The notes beneath the pieces are model-generated. The model searched no databases, was not told the DNA's origin, and was given only the letters and a program-made list of their open reading frames with translations. A stretch of 64,000 nucleotides of DNA from contig CAXAMN010028850.1 in assembly GCA_963970005.1 (NCBI GenBank), positions 437,938-501,937 of the forward strand. The letters run 5' to 3'. The DNA comes from Durusdinium trenchii. Lineage: Eukaryota; Sar; Dinophyceae; Suessiales; Symbiodiniaceae. Positions 1 to 11,319 of the stretch are shown piece after piece (positions within the stretch are counted from its first letter, which is position 1; each line of letters begins with the position of its first letter). Both the position numbers and the translations under genes were made by a program.

Positions 1-106
1 GGTCGCAGCAGGGATGCCGAATCAATGGAATTGAATTATTTGCCCTCTATAATGAGTAGTCAACAATGTCGCGCCAATGGACATCTACACGGGCCGAAAC
101 AAGGTC

Positions 107-1207
107 TCAAATCAGCTGATGTCTCATCAGACCTTCAAAAGCAAGCCAATGTCTATCATGCTGTTTGCTACACCCGCATCCAAAACGGCAGTGTTGAGCA
201 TTTTCTTCATTCGCTTGCAGTACGTCATTCGCAGCGAGAGCGCCCAGCAGCACTAGCATGGCCGTTAGTCCTGCAAGTGCGTAGGCTGCTGGTGACCTTA
301 CCTGGGCGCCAGGGGCAGCAGCTTGGCTGGTACCCTCCAGGAGTTTCACATCATCGCCGTCAATCTGCTTGGCATCGTTGGCCTCCAAAAAGGATCACAC
401 CAGTTAGGCCACAAACACCCAACCAATAAAAAAAAAGGTAAAGCTTCAGGTCTATGGAAGCTAGTCAGCAACGGGCCTCCAATTTGGGAGCCTCTGGCTC
501 ACTCTCTGCTTCATCTGCAGTTCTACCTTCTCCACCGATTCCGTAGCCATAGCGCCTGGGGCCCTTTGGACCCCTTTTTTTGCCTCCAGCTGGAGAGCAC
601 TGGAAGATCTTGATGTTGCCAGACCCACTCAGCCAAATCTGCCTTGTCTCTGGCTGAGCCCTCTGAAACCCCACGGGATGCGAGCATCTCCCGCAAGTCG
701 GTCACCGACTTGTGCCGAAGCTCTTGCAAGGAGTGTGAAGTCTGTGAGGGGACTGGCTTTGTCGGCTTGGTGCTAGCTTTGGAAACAGGTACGACCACCT
801 CAGGCGTGGGCGCAGGGCTGAGAACCTGAGTGAGGATAGGGGATGCGGGCGCATAAGCTGTGCCAGTAGAGCCTCGGAAAACGCCGCGCTGCACTGTTCC
901 GGCTGCCGAGCGCAAATCGCTGCTGATGCCTCATGCAATGGGATGCTTTGCCATGCCATGTCCAAGACATGAAAACCAAGGCTGTTCCATGCTGCTTTTG
1001 GCAAGTGGAAGACAGATGAAGATAGCGTGTGGTGTTTCAATATTGGTTCTTTCAACATCGCTCGGCTTTTGCAGTTTCAAATGAAGCTCCCACATTGTCA
1101 ACCGCCAACCGCAGAACCCAAACATGCGCTGCAGTGACACGCTCCAAGTCTTCGCCTGTCTTCAGCTTTTCCAACTCCGCATGCTTTGGCTGAGGCTTGA
1201 CGACTGC
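107..1207 (-). CDS. SAP-like domain protein with one membrane segment (5' incomplete)
   Basis: Three minus-strand exons join in phase: 1207-1057, 929-601 and 382-107. The joins are CGAT|GTTGAA to AG|GCATC and CCA|GTGCTC to AG|GCCAAC. The middle exon holds a Ser/Pro/Thr-rich linker followed by a SAP/MANF-C-like helix-hairpin (VTDLREMLASRGVS, then KADLAEWVW), a fold usually used for nucleic-acid or protein contact. The last exon carries a hydrophobic segment (AYALAGLTAMLVLLGALAA) and a short Cys-rich tail. The first exon is alpha-helical and charged (HAELEKLKTGEDLERV). No start Met is visible, so at least one 5' exon lies above 1207. A SAP-like motif plus a membrane anchor suggests an organelle or ER membrane protein; the function is unknown. 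Coding status is fairly sure, the domain name less so. Confidence 0.55.
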
Positions 1208-2637
1208 CTCCCACAGTGGTCATTCTCCACACCGCGCAACAAGGGGGAATGGATTCTTGATGATTCTTGGAATTTACTAAATCAAAACAATGATTATCGC
1301 ACCTCAATCGCACTAAATGCAAAGCACTCACGAGTGACAACACACCCCATCACCTGCGATTTGGATGAAGGACGAATCCTGTGCCATCTATAAATGATAT
1401 GTTGAAAAGTATTTTCCAAAATAAATCCTTTACAACCTAACGATCTCGATTTCAATCTCTCGGACTAGCTATATAATTGAAAGGTTCCGCTTGCTGGGGC
1501 ACTTGATGGTAGCTCTATTACAGTGGATGATGATGGTTAGTAGAGGCCTTGTTCAGAAATAGTGATAATTGCTTACTGACTGTTACAGGCAATAGGACAA
1601 GCCCAAGCTCTATTGAAAAGGGCCGCCGGGTGTCCCAGTTTCTGACTGCCAAGTTGCCTCACTCCGCGCTGCCAATACACCTTTCTTTCCATTCAGGCGT
1701 TTCAAGGCAGAGCGCATCGCAAATTTGCATCCAACAAAAATTGTACAAACAGCGAAAATTAAATGGGGGAATATGTCCCGTCCATCGGAAGGAGACCAAA
1801 TGTGACGAAGGCCATGCCTTTGCAACGGGGTGGCATCAAATTGGGCAAGTTACGGATGACAAATGTATACATCATTCTGGGTTTGCAAGTAAGTGGTTGC
1901 TTGTGTGATCTTGAATGTGAGACTGGTTCTCCGAGGCATCTGGGGCGAAGCAAACGGATAACGAGCACGTGCGCGTGCTTCTAGAGGCTTGGGTATTTGG
2001 AAAATTTTGGAACCACTTGCCGTATGTTGATTGATGCAACTTGAGCACTCACATTCTCGGAGCAGCCGCTTGAGTATTCACCGCTGTCTAACGAAAGGGG
2101 TATCGAGGCAATAGAACTACGGAGGACCGGATTTGCATCTAGCGGCACGCTGACATGACACACCTTTTCGCCGTTGCGTTCATTTGGCTTCAATGTCTAC
2201 ATGGCGCTCTTCGCTACGAGTTGAGGCCACAACGAGAGGCGTTGGCCGCTCCACTCGCGGCTCGTTCTATGTCCAATACTGAAAAGGCGGTACAGAGGAA
2301 CCTGGCCACTTCAATAGCGGGTTCGCACCACCGCCCGAGTCGAGGGATCAGCACGGGCCTCGAAGGAAATTGCCTGCAAATGCTGTCATGGTGACCGACT
2401 GACTAGAAGAAAGCACCCGACTGAAGCCATCTCTTACACTTTCTTGGCCACTGGCCTTGTCAATTGCACTTCCCTCAGGAAGAACTTGAGTGCTCTAAAC
2501 ATGTTCGACAAAATCGCTATTAGGTTGGACGCCATTGTTGTGAATGGATGCACGTTTCATTGTTTCGAACAAATGAACTTGAAGGCAAACCCAGCACCCG
2601 TGCCTGCAGGCAGGTGTGAGGAACCAGCATGGGCGTG

Positions 2638-4103
2638 TCATGAAAGCATAGACCACACCTTGCCCGCCACCCACAAGAATAAAGTGCTGCTACTGTATGA
2701 CATGACAATCAAACAACGCCTCCAAATTGCCAAACTCTTGGGATTTTTTTCATTCTCCGGGCGTACTTGAAAATGGTCAAACTTTCGGGCAACAAATGGC
2801 AATGTTGTTGAGGAGCTGCTTTGCACATTCCACAGTGGAGAGCCCAACGATAAGGATTCCAATGGCACAAGATACCACTTCTTCAATCTTGCGGAACTTG
2901 CGACAGAGCAAACCAATCAAGAAACTCACAACCTTGGACCCTGGAACCAAGCTGACTCAAAGTAACTGCATAGGCAGGTCGGGCTCAAAACTCATCTGGC
3001 TTTGGGGTCACCTAGCTCTCCAGGTAATACCAGGTAGCTAAACTGCAACCTCCAAACCTAGGCAACTTGTGACTGTCATGGATTGGCAAAGCATATAAAA
3101 TAGGACCAGGCCAACAGCTATATGTATAATACAGCTCAAAGTTTGACCGCTTTCAGTGGCACAACATGAGTGTCCTGTAACATCTACTAATCTACTAAAT
3201 ATATATATATATACTGGTCACACATGGGTTGGGAGTTGCGGAACATACACTGGCCGTCTGGCCGAACACAACTCATCTGCCTTCACCGATTCATGGCAAC
3301 ATAGCAAGCATTATTAGCAAGCTTAAGCTTGATTTAAGGATGTTTACTCTAGCGTTCCGATCCCATACTTGGGCAAAAGCTAGCAACTTATATAGTCCCA
3401 ACTCATGTGCATGTGAGCTGGTAATGGCCATAAAGTCGTGGCATGCTGGAGCTGCCAGAGAACACATACACACGAAGGTTGACTTGAGCTCAGGAATGAA
3501 TGGGGAAAGAAGAGTGTGGAGCCACTTCTTGTTTTCTCCTTCCCCCCAAACCACTATTTCCTAACTCACCTGCCAGCGGACACCCACTGTTCCCTCTTGC
3601 ATTTTTCATCCACTATATCCTCTCTTATTTGTTCCGTGCATTTTTGGCTATATCTAATTCCTAACTCCCAAGGCATTTTTTAAAAGTTGCCTGTAGAATC
3701 CCAAGTCTCGTGGGACCAGATATATGGAATCTACAGTCCAAAGCCCACCCCTTTTTTTTCATCCCTACCCATCCCTACCCATCTGTCCTCTCCCGCTCGC
3801 TCGAAGCCTGTGCGGGAGCAAGGCAAGAAGTTCAATGTCGAGTAAGGCATGCCAGGGGAAGAAAATGCTCGCTATAACTTGCAGTTCCGACGGTTGTTGG
3901 ACGTGTTGAGTTGCTGGCATGATGACAATTGCTTGACCTCCACTAAGCTTGGACTTGGCGTGTTCTCCTGTGGAGCACTTATAGCAAACTCCGACCAATA
4001 TATTTATACGACGTTGGGAGGTGTAGGGTGATATCATGATTCCTTCCCCACTTACCTGCCTCAGATTTTGCTCAGTCTCGGAAAGTGCCTTTTGAAAGGA
4101 CAC
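2638..4103 (-). CDS. Small multi-pass membrane protein, unrecognised
   Basis: Four minus-strand exons fit: about 4103-4056, 3967-3883, 2940-2787 and 2719-2638. The first donor is a consensus CAG|GTAAGT. The second is a GC donor (AACT|GCAAGT) whose phase joins exactly to AG|GGTCC, giving RRNWSKVVSFL across the junction. The last join needs a GA donor (CC|GAAAGT). The product has a charged N-terminal part (LSETEQNLRQ), then hydrophobic stretches around VVSFLIGLLC, VVSCAIGILIVGLS and STLFLWVAGKVW, and stops at TGA 2638-2640. I do not recognise a family. The 5' end is not resolved. The phase agreement across 321 nt is the main support. Confidence 0.45.
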
Positions 4104-5046
4104 AGCTAAGAGATTCTACATGCCAACATGTCAGAAGCAACTAGTGGATCGTGGGCTACAATCCTCCCAATCCACTGTGGTGACTTGAACACCAGCCCGG
4201 CCTTGGTCATGACTGCGGATCATTCAGCGTGGTTTGGTCCTTCTGGTCCTTCGCGCTTGTTCAACTACGGCAAGACTAGTTCCATCGAGTGGCCACTGCA
4301 ATCTCCGACTCATTACACTCCTCCAATTGTACAACAACCGAATACAACCGAGCTTCTCAAAAACGGCTTTTTTGAGGCTGTGATTCTGGCCCAGATTGAT
4401 TCATCTCTCCCCACAGGATTTGAAACCACCCCAGAACCCCCAACTAAATAACCTCATAGTAGAATACTCATATATAACTATACAACTCTGCAATTCTCCA
4501 TTCCTGCTTTTCACCTTAGGCCGCCTTAGGCCCAAACTTCCTCGATTTCACTTGGTTTCTCGGCGACTTCCCCAGCACACAAGAATCGTGTTGTGCGCTG
4601 CAAGGCCTCCCAGGTGAACTGCAGCACACTACAACCCATGCCGGCTTAAAATCTTGGACCGGGAAACATATGGAGTCCTAGAAGAGTTTTCTCTGGAATC
4701 CCACATGTGCCCCTCAGTGTAACACCTCAACCTTTCGGCTTTCCAGCCAAAGCGAGCTTCATGAAAGGGCCACTGGACTGCAGTCTATCAGCCACGATCT
4801 GTAAGAAGGCACTGGAACAGGCAACTTTTTGACCACAGAAAGCACAAAAAGTGGCTTGCTGTCTTGCTTGTTGCTCAAGATCCCAAGTGGACCTTTTGGG
4901 CCAAGCTGGAAGCAAATCTCAAATGTGGATCTCGTTGGGTTCGTACTCCAAATGGAACCGGAATATTGCATTGCTGTTCTTGCAGTTCAGCGGGCTCTCG
5001 CAAAATCGCGCATCCTGAGCTTTGCACACAGAGCTTGGGATGCGGC

Positions 5047-8000
5047 CTAAAAAGAGACATGACAAGGAAATCCGGACTCGGCCCAACAGCCTCCTAAACA
5101 ACTTTGAAAGAATCCTGACTTAGCGGGTGACAGTCCGCTCCGGATGTGATGACAGGCATCATAATATGGATAGAACAAAGCGTAGTTGGTATTCCAAAGG
5201 TTGTTGTGGAGGTTCACGGCCATACCTTTGATGCTCCCTGGTGCCAATCTGCTCAAACCTTTGCCAGCTCTTGCCACAGATTCCTGATAGCTTGCTGGCA
5301 GCGGGTTGCCAACTGGAAAATCAGGAGTGATTGGATTCATATTGATAGCATCCAGCGAATCCAATTTCAAGACTCCATGCGAAGTCCTTACCGATGCACC
5401 GCCCCAAACACCATGAGTGAACTGATTGCCGCCATCCAAAACTCCTTCAGGGTCAATCTCCTGACCCAACTTCATTAGCCTCCAAGCAGAGCCGTGAAGC
5501 GGCAACTGTGCCGCTGGTACAAAGGAGACTGAGCTGGATTCTCCTATCATTGTTGGCTGCTTGCCAATGGTGGTGAAGGTCAAATCTGCAGCACTGCTGG
5601 TCGCCGTGATCTTCAGGTAGATTTTGGAGGGAGCTCCATAAGCTTTCTGCGGCTTGTCTGGCAAGTGCATTTGTGCCAAAATGAAGCTTGCTGCACTGCT
5701 GCTGCCACTAACGAAGAGTTTCTCTAGCTGAGGTTTCCAAATTGCGCTCTCAGTGAAGTTGTTGGAGCCTGGTTTGCAGAATCCTCTTTGCATCTGGTGG
5801 TCGTTGAGATATGCATAAGTAAAGGGTTGCCACTCCGAATCATTGAAGGTCTGGTAGCTGAAGCTCGCCATAGGTGCCGAGGTTGAGGCCAAATCTTCAG
5901 CTCCGGGAAAACGCAGCAAGACGATGCTACCATCGGCACCCAGCTGCATCTGGGTGCCACTGGAGAAGGTGATGAGGGCATCACCTGAATGTCCACAGGA
6001 GTGGGGTCGGTCTTTTTTTACCGTGCTTTGGGGTTGAAACCTGGATAGCACTGGATAGTTCAGAGTTCAGAGATCTCTAAATCGCTTTGAAACTCATGCC
6101 CCATGCCTCTTAAAGTGAATGAGTGTTCTGATTGTAGAGATGTGAAACAGTGAAATACCTGGATGCTCACCTGAGACTTCCAGCAACTGCTCGAGTGAAG
6201 GCTCCTGGACTTCTTCTAGCATCGTGAGCTCTTCCCGCGCCAAAGGCCCCAACGGATGGGATGACTCCTCCAAGGATCGAACCGCCAGCTCATTGAAGAG
6301 CCGTTGCTCTGCCCAAGACTCTGCGGCTTTCATGAAGCTCTGATTGTTGATGTCTTTGCGGAATCGGGTGGTATTGTAGTCACCCCCAGATCCCCAGCCT
6401 GAGATTCCTGGAGTGCCCCAGGTGTGCTCTGGCGCTTTCAGCAAAAAGAATGTCATGTTTTGAATCGCAGGGTCCGAAGCTTGGCATCGAGGCTCGTGCT
6501 GCATGCACTTCACCCAAGCGCGTTGGATGGCACGATATTGAGCCATCTTCAAGGGGTCAGAAGGATTCCCATACACCCACGTATCTCCGACCTCAAGGCT
6601 GATGACTGGCAGTTGCTGCCGCACTGGCTGCACATCCTCGAAAAAAGCATCAAATGTTGAGGCCAGAACAGTAGCCCCGGGGTACTCCTTTCGCACACTA
6701 TCCAGGATGCCTGTCACCTCCGAGACACCAGCTGGCGGTCCAGTGTTGTCAGTCCGGAACTCAGTGCACAATGCAATCCCATTGGGAGCTTCAGCACAAT
6801 CCTGGAATTTGCAACAATCACCCTGACATACCCTGACTACTACTTGCTCCTGTGACGTTTAACAATGTCTCCCCGACAATTTTATTCTGCATTGAAGAAG
6901 GTGGAAGGGGCTGGAAAGAAAAGGCTTGAAATTGATGCTCGTGAACCTTCCAAATGACCAACAATAACCGAACATTTTGACCCTTTTGCGCCTTGAGACC
7001 ATAGCCACCATAGCCGTACGGATGATAAGCCACCAGGATGTCCTTCCGTGTGGCCTCGTCGACCCAACGATGGAGCTTGGGCACCTGCGGTGGAAAGTCG
7101 GCGCCATTGGAACCAATCGTCCTCGACTGGACTTCAGGACCCTGAGTGGTTGCCCTGCGGACATGTTTGTAGGGCCGACCAAAGTTCAAATCGATCTGGT
7201 AGAAATTGCACTACAATACTGTATACACTATACACATTATACACTGTATACCTCATTGAAAGGCATGTTCGACCTTGCAATTGCAATAAACATTCCCCAT
7301 CTTTTGTCTTCCTGCATGGCCACAAAAGCAACCCAAAAGGACTACACTCCGACTCACTGACATGAAAGTGGAAACTGCCCCTGTTTGTAATAGCTTCTTG
7401 TTACTACTAGTAAGGCACTTGTTACTACTAGCGTTGCACTTGTTACTAGTAGCTTCTTGTTACTACTAGTAAGGCACTTGTNNNNNNNNNNTACTACTAG
7501 CGATGCACTTGTTACTAGTAGCTTCTTGTTACTACTAGCGATGCACTTGTTCCTAGTAGCTTCTTGTTGCTACTAGTAAGGCACTTGTTACTACTAGCGA
7601 TGCACTACTTCCAAATGCCCATGTTCCACTTCCATGTGTTCGTCGGGTAATATATCTCAGAGGTCAGTCCAGTGATGTTGTACTCTGCCAGGTGCGGAAG
7701 GACGGCTCGAGTGACGTAAATCACGTCCCGGATGCTCATGGTGCGCGTCTGGTGCCCGAAGCGCTGGTCCATCCGCCGGGTGAGGTCAAAACCAGCACGG
7801 AAGAGCTCGGGGGACATGTTCTCAGGCTGAATGTTGAAGGGCGCCGCGTTCCAAGCGATCCCTCCTCGACAGAATCTATGCCATCTGCCTCCAATTATTG
7901 CAATTTATGTGGCCCGTGTGCGTTACAGCATATTGTGCAATATATTTTAGTATATTAGCCAGCACCACCCCTGCCTTCGCATAACGTGTTCTTCAAAAGG

Positions 8001-8991
8001 TCTTACCAAAGGATGCCCAACCCAGCTCCTGCTTTCGCGGCCGCTGAGAAGTTTTCAACTTCCACGGTCGATGGGCACGTCAGCGGAGGTTCCATGGTAT
8101 TGTTCAAGGTCCGGGCCAGACAGCTTTGCGCTGGGCAAGGACACGCCAAGAAGCGCTGCATTAGCCACGGGTGCGTGGTGTAGGTAAAATTCTGCCCAGA
8201 CGCTCGCATCTTCTCTGCAGTGGCAGCAGCCAAGGGAAAGTACTTGTGCATATATGTGTTGTCTACACCATTTAAAAAGTCGGTGTATCCCACATCATAG
8301 TGATTCCTCACTTTGGTTCCCTGTGGCACTTCTACCGCTGTGCGTTCAAAATTTGCCAGAACAAAGGACAACTAAGGGCAAACCAACTATATACTTGCAT
8401 ACAAAACATTAGACAGGGCAAAATCGACAGGGAACCGTGAACATCCCTATGACAAACAACATACACAAAATAGAGCTAACCTTGATTCAATCGTTACAGC
8501 AAAGGTATGGCAAGGCTCATGAAAACGACATGCACCTTGTGAATCCGCGGAGTCGTGAACCGGCCCAAGGTCTCTCCTGGACCATTCTTCATCCAGCACC
8601 CATCCGACCAAGCAACATGGCTGGCATTCAAGACAATTCCCTGGCGTTCTTGCGTGCCACGCCAGCCATGTGCAGATCGTGCACAACGAATGGTGGTCCT
8701 CAGGCGCTCCCGAGTTTCATAGGAGAAAATGGGCTCCAATTTGCAGACCTCCAGCACATGGCCATTCGCAAGAAGGCGGGCATAGCTACTGTTAGGAGCG
8801 GCTGCGGGCTCCTCTGCTGGCTGGAAGATTCGCAACTGAAAGCTGCCCTCCCCTTCAGCCCATTCACCTGATAGGTCAGGCAGCTCTGCTCCATTTTCAT
8901 TCATGATGACCTCGCCATCCCAGGTGCCAGGATGGCATGCCGCTGACACCAAGCAGCTAAGGCCCGTGAGAAGAAACAACGAGCTCACCAT
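5047..8991 (-). CDS. Secreted DUF5054-family protein (alpha-mannosidase-like fold family)
   Basis: Six exons reconstruct an 889-residue protein: 8991-8519, 8306-8017, 7864-7657, 7121-6992, 6801-6171 and 5984-5047. Donors are GA, GC, GA, GC and GT; every acceptor is AG followed by G. The ATG at 8991 opens a clear signal peptide (MVSSLFLLTGLSCLVSA). Conserved blocks appear in family order: HYDVGYTDFL near residue 159, THPWLMQRF, IAWNAAPF, DLTRRMDQRFGHQT, PPQVPKLHRW, YHPYGYGG, TEFRTDNTGPP, GDTWVYGNPSDPLK near 440, GADGSIVLL with ASFSYQTFND, and NNLWNTNYALFYPYYD near the C terminus. DUF5054 proteins resemble glycoside hydrolase 38 in their N-terminal region, but their substrate is not established, so I infer an extracellular or vacuolar carbohydrate-active role. 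The tail after FYPYYD may be intron read-through: DPHLRFASS in another frame near 4.9 kb resembles the family C terminus. Intron 3 carries a dispersed repeat and the N gap. Confidence 0.8.
7390..7608. repeat. CTAGTAG-core dispersed repeat, copy 1 (in intron 3 of the DUF5054 gene)
   Basis: About ten units alternate between 21 bp (TTGTTACTACTAGTAAGGCAC and variants) and 17 bp (TTGTTACTAGTAGCTTC). Many units contain the palindrome TACTAGTA. The array lies wholly inside the intron between exons ending at 7657 and starting at 7121, and is interrupted by ten N. Confidence 0.9.
7482..7491. other. Assembly gap (ten N)
   Basis: Ten consecutive N lie inside the tandem repeat. The gap size is probably nominal and the true array may be longer. 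Confidence 0.97.
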
Positions 8992-9196
8992 GAAGGACAG
9001 TGGCCAAGCCGTTAGAGCTATCAACCTAAAATGGCTCTGGGGCGAAGCATATGCGTAATATATAACTATCTATCATATCTATCACTTTATCTATCGCATT
9101 GTGCTGTTCCCCAAGCTGCACGCACTTCACCTTTCAACACACATCGCTGCATGTCCAATCATTCCCACACACACACAAGCCGACAGGGCTCTACGC

Positions 9197-9387
9197 CTCC
9201 AGGCTCGGATCCAAGTCACCGTAGGGTCCAGGGACTTTGATCCAAAGACCTCTCTCCTGGCGAAAAGTTGTCAGCGGACCGCAGAAACGCGAGAAGTTTG
9301 TTTGCCAAGTGTATACCTGTGCATGCCTGAGCACTGTAATCCACGAATTACGGTTGTCTTCCTCGAAATCAATGACATGTTCCAGCG
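9197..9387 (-). CDS. Two coding-like exons, unrecognised (GPYG motif)
   Basis: Exon 9387-9335 reads ALEHVIDFEEDNRNSWIT and ends at ACA|GTGCTC. Exon 9256-9197 starts at AG|GAG and reads ERGLWIKVPGPYGDLDPSLE before a GC donor. The two are in phase. GPYG after a short beta-like strand resembles the NAD-binding loop of ferric-reductase/NADPH-oxidase type flavoproteins, but two exons are too little to name a family. The neighbouring exons were not found, and the gene ends before or within the DUF5054 5' region. Confidence 0.3.
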
Positions 9388-9908
9388 CTCAGGGGCATCA
9401 AGAGCTTGCGAGACCTGAATGATCCATAAGATCCATAAGCAGGTGAATTGGCATCACCAACCTGCTGTTTAGATGCTGTTTAGCTCTCTATCTCGCACAC
9501 TCCTGTCTCTGATGGCAACCCACCGTCTGCAATCATGGCAGCCGGGCATCTGGAAGCGGACAGCGTGGATTCTTACAATCCTCAGTCTTCAAGCGAACTG
9601 GTCACCTTTCCTTTGTGTAGCCAAAGGACAAGTTCCCGTCTGTATAGTCTACAGGACCTATAGGGAATGTAAGCACTTCACGCAGAATCATCATTGTTGG
9701 AATTCCATTTTTCTCCAGTCTTCCTTCTTATGAACTAGTACAGCAGCCACATAGCTCTGGCTTTGGAGTCCAGCAAGCAAGAGTCTACGAAGTCGCAGGT
9801 CTCCGCTGAAAAAGACCTGCCAGGCAGGTTGTCAGCCCCACTCGGACTGAGAGGTCACCCTGCAAGTTCGGTTTTGAACGGTGCAACTCGGCAAGCGAAA
9901 TCAGAAAA

Positions 9909-9990
9909 CTGTTACTAGCGATGCACTTGTTACTAGTAGAGTGGCACTTGTTTCTAATAGCTTCTTGTTACTACTAGTAAGGCACTTGTT
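9909..9990. repeat. CTAGTAG-core dispersed repeat, copy 2
   Basis: Four to five degenerate units related to copy 1 (GTTACTAGCGATGCACTT, GTTACTACTAGTAAGGCACT), in intergenic DNA. Confidence 0.8.
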
Positions 9991-10834
9991 TATGAAATCA
10001 GAAAACATACAGTATACAGTTTTACAGTACCCTTTTGTAAGGTTGCAGCAAAGATGGGACGGCTACAGTTTCACGCCACAGCCATGTTTCGCTATGTGCA
10101 CGCTTACGTGCAATTTGGCATGCCATAAGGATCCATTCTCGCTGACTGAGGCTCCCAGCGACACTGGGCGGCCAGGCTCGGCACAAACCCTGAATGATCG
10201 GCGACAGAACTCCCAGCAACTCAGCACTGGCTGCGATAGGATTTCACAATTCACTAATCCCCTGCAATCACCCAATCAACCACGCCCCAATGCGTTCTGC
10301 TAGCACCAAAACGGTGCAATGGGAAATCGGAAATTCGGATCATTGAAAGGTAGACATCTCTCAGGTTGTGGTGGCGCCTGGCTCAGCTCAGGCTCTTCTT
10401 TCCTCAAGCGCTGCAACTCAGATCCTTGGAGTTGAGGGCTTTCCGCAGTGCCGCTTTCCGGTCAGCATGCTCGCATAGGCCGCATAGGGCATAGGGGAAA
10501 CTGTGATACATTGAATCAGTGGCCCCATTCTTGCATCCATTCACTCTGCGACACCGCTAGCCATCCACTCCCTCCTCGTAGATGGTAAGTGCTACCTTTT
10601 GCCATGAGTGTATCCATTCTTGAACTGTGCTTGGCTGCTGCTCTCTGCTATTGCAACTTGCAGCTTGGCGCCTGGCCCCATTCAGCAAACCTGCACGTCA
10701 ACCCATCAACCACAACTGCCGGCAACAGGTCTGTGCGGATCTGGACAGTGACGTTCTGCATTGCACATGGTTTTAGCCCGGGGGTGGTGGTAGGCCGCAC
10801 GAGTAGCTCTGTAAGCTACCAGTAACGAAAGTAG

Positions 10835-10993
10835 CTACTGGCTACTAGTGGACGTGACACAGAAGGGCTCAGGCTTCTTCAAGCCGGTGGGGGGAGCTTC
10901 CTTGGAGAATCCTTGTGCCATTGACATCATGACGCCACCTTCCTCACTTATCCACTTTTCTGAAAGGCTCTGCCATGAGCAGCAATGGAAGAA
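10835..10993 (-). CDS. Terminal exon of an unrecognised protein
   Basis: An open frame in this stretch reads EKWISEEGGVMMSMAQGF, then KEAPPTGLKKPEPFCVTS, and stops at TAG 10837-10835. Composition is protein-like, while the other two frames have stops. It may be the last exon of the same gene as the Lys-rich exon at 11192-11319. No domain is recognisable. The stop lies in a degenerate CTAGTAG sequence. Confidence 0.4.
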   Translation of the reverse strand, partial: FFHCCSWQSLSEKWISEEGGVMMSMAQGFSKEAPPTGLKKPEPFCVTSTSSQ

Positions 10994-11191
10994 ACTATAA
11001 GCCAGCTAACTTAGCCCCTCACTTGGCATTGATCTTTTCAAAGAATCGAATGGCCTCAAAAGCACGACAAAGGCTGGCACAAAGGTTGACCCGCACGTCT
11101 CCAAAGCATCTGCAAGCTGTTCAGTAAAATCAATCAGGCACAACAAGATCAACAAGCCGGCAAGCCTCGGAGTGAAGAGTTTCAACAAGTT

Positions 11192-11319
11192 TCACAGCTC
11201 CTCTTTCTGTTTTCCTTTGCCAAGTTTCCCTGCATTCTGTCGCCGCAACTTGGCCCCTTCGGACTTGCAGCCCCTGCCGCGTTTCTTGGCGTCCTCAAAG
11301 AGTTGGAAGCGACCAGTGC
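11192..11319 (-). CDS. Lys/Arg-rich exon, unrecognised
   Basis: The exon starts at an AG|GCACTGG acceptor and reads TGRFQLFEDAKKRGRGC, then Lys/Gly-rich sequence ending KGKQKEEL and TGA. The strongly basic C-terminal tail suggests a nucleolar or RNA-associated protein, but that is only composition. Upstream exons should lie between 11.3 and 12.7 kb, where I could not place them. Confidence 0.4.

Noticed and set aside
541-551. CCGTAGCCAT resembling the start of the dinoflagellate spliced leader
   Set aside because: Only ten bases match, the TTTTGGCTCAAG part is absent, and it is on the wrong strand for the local gene.
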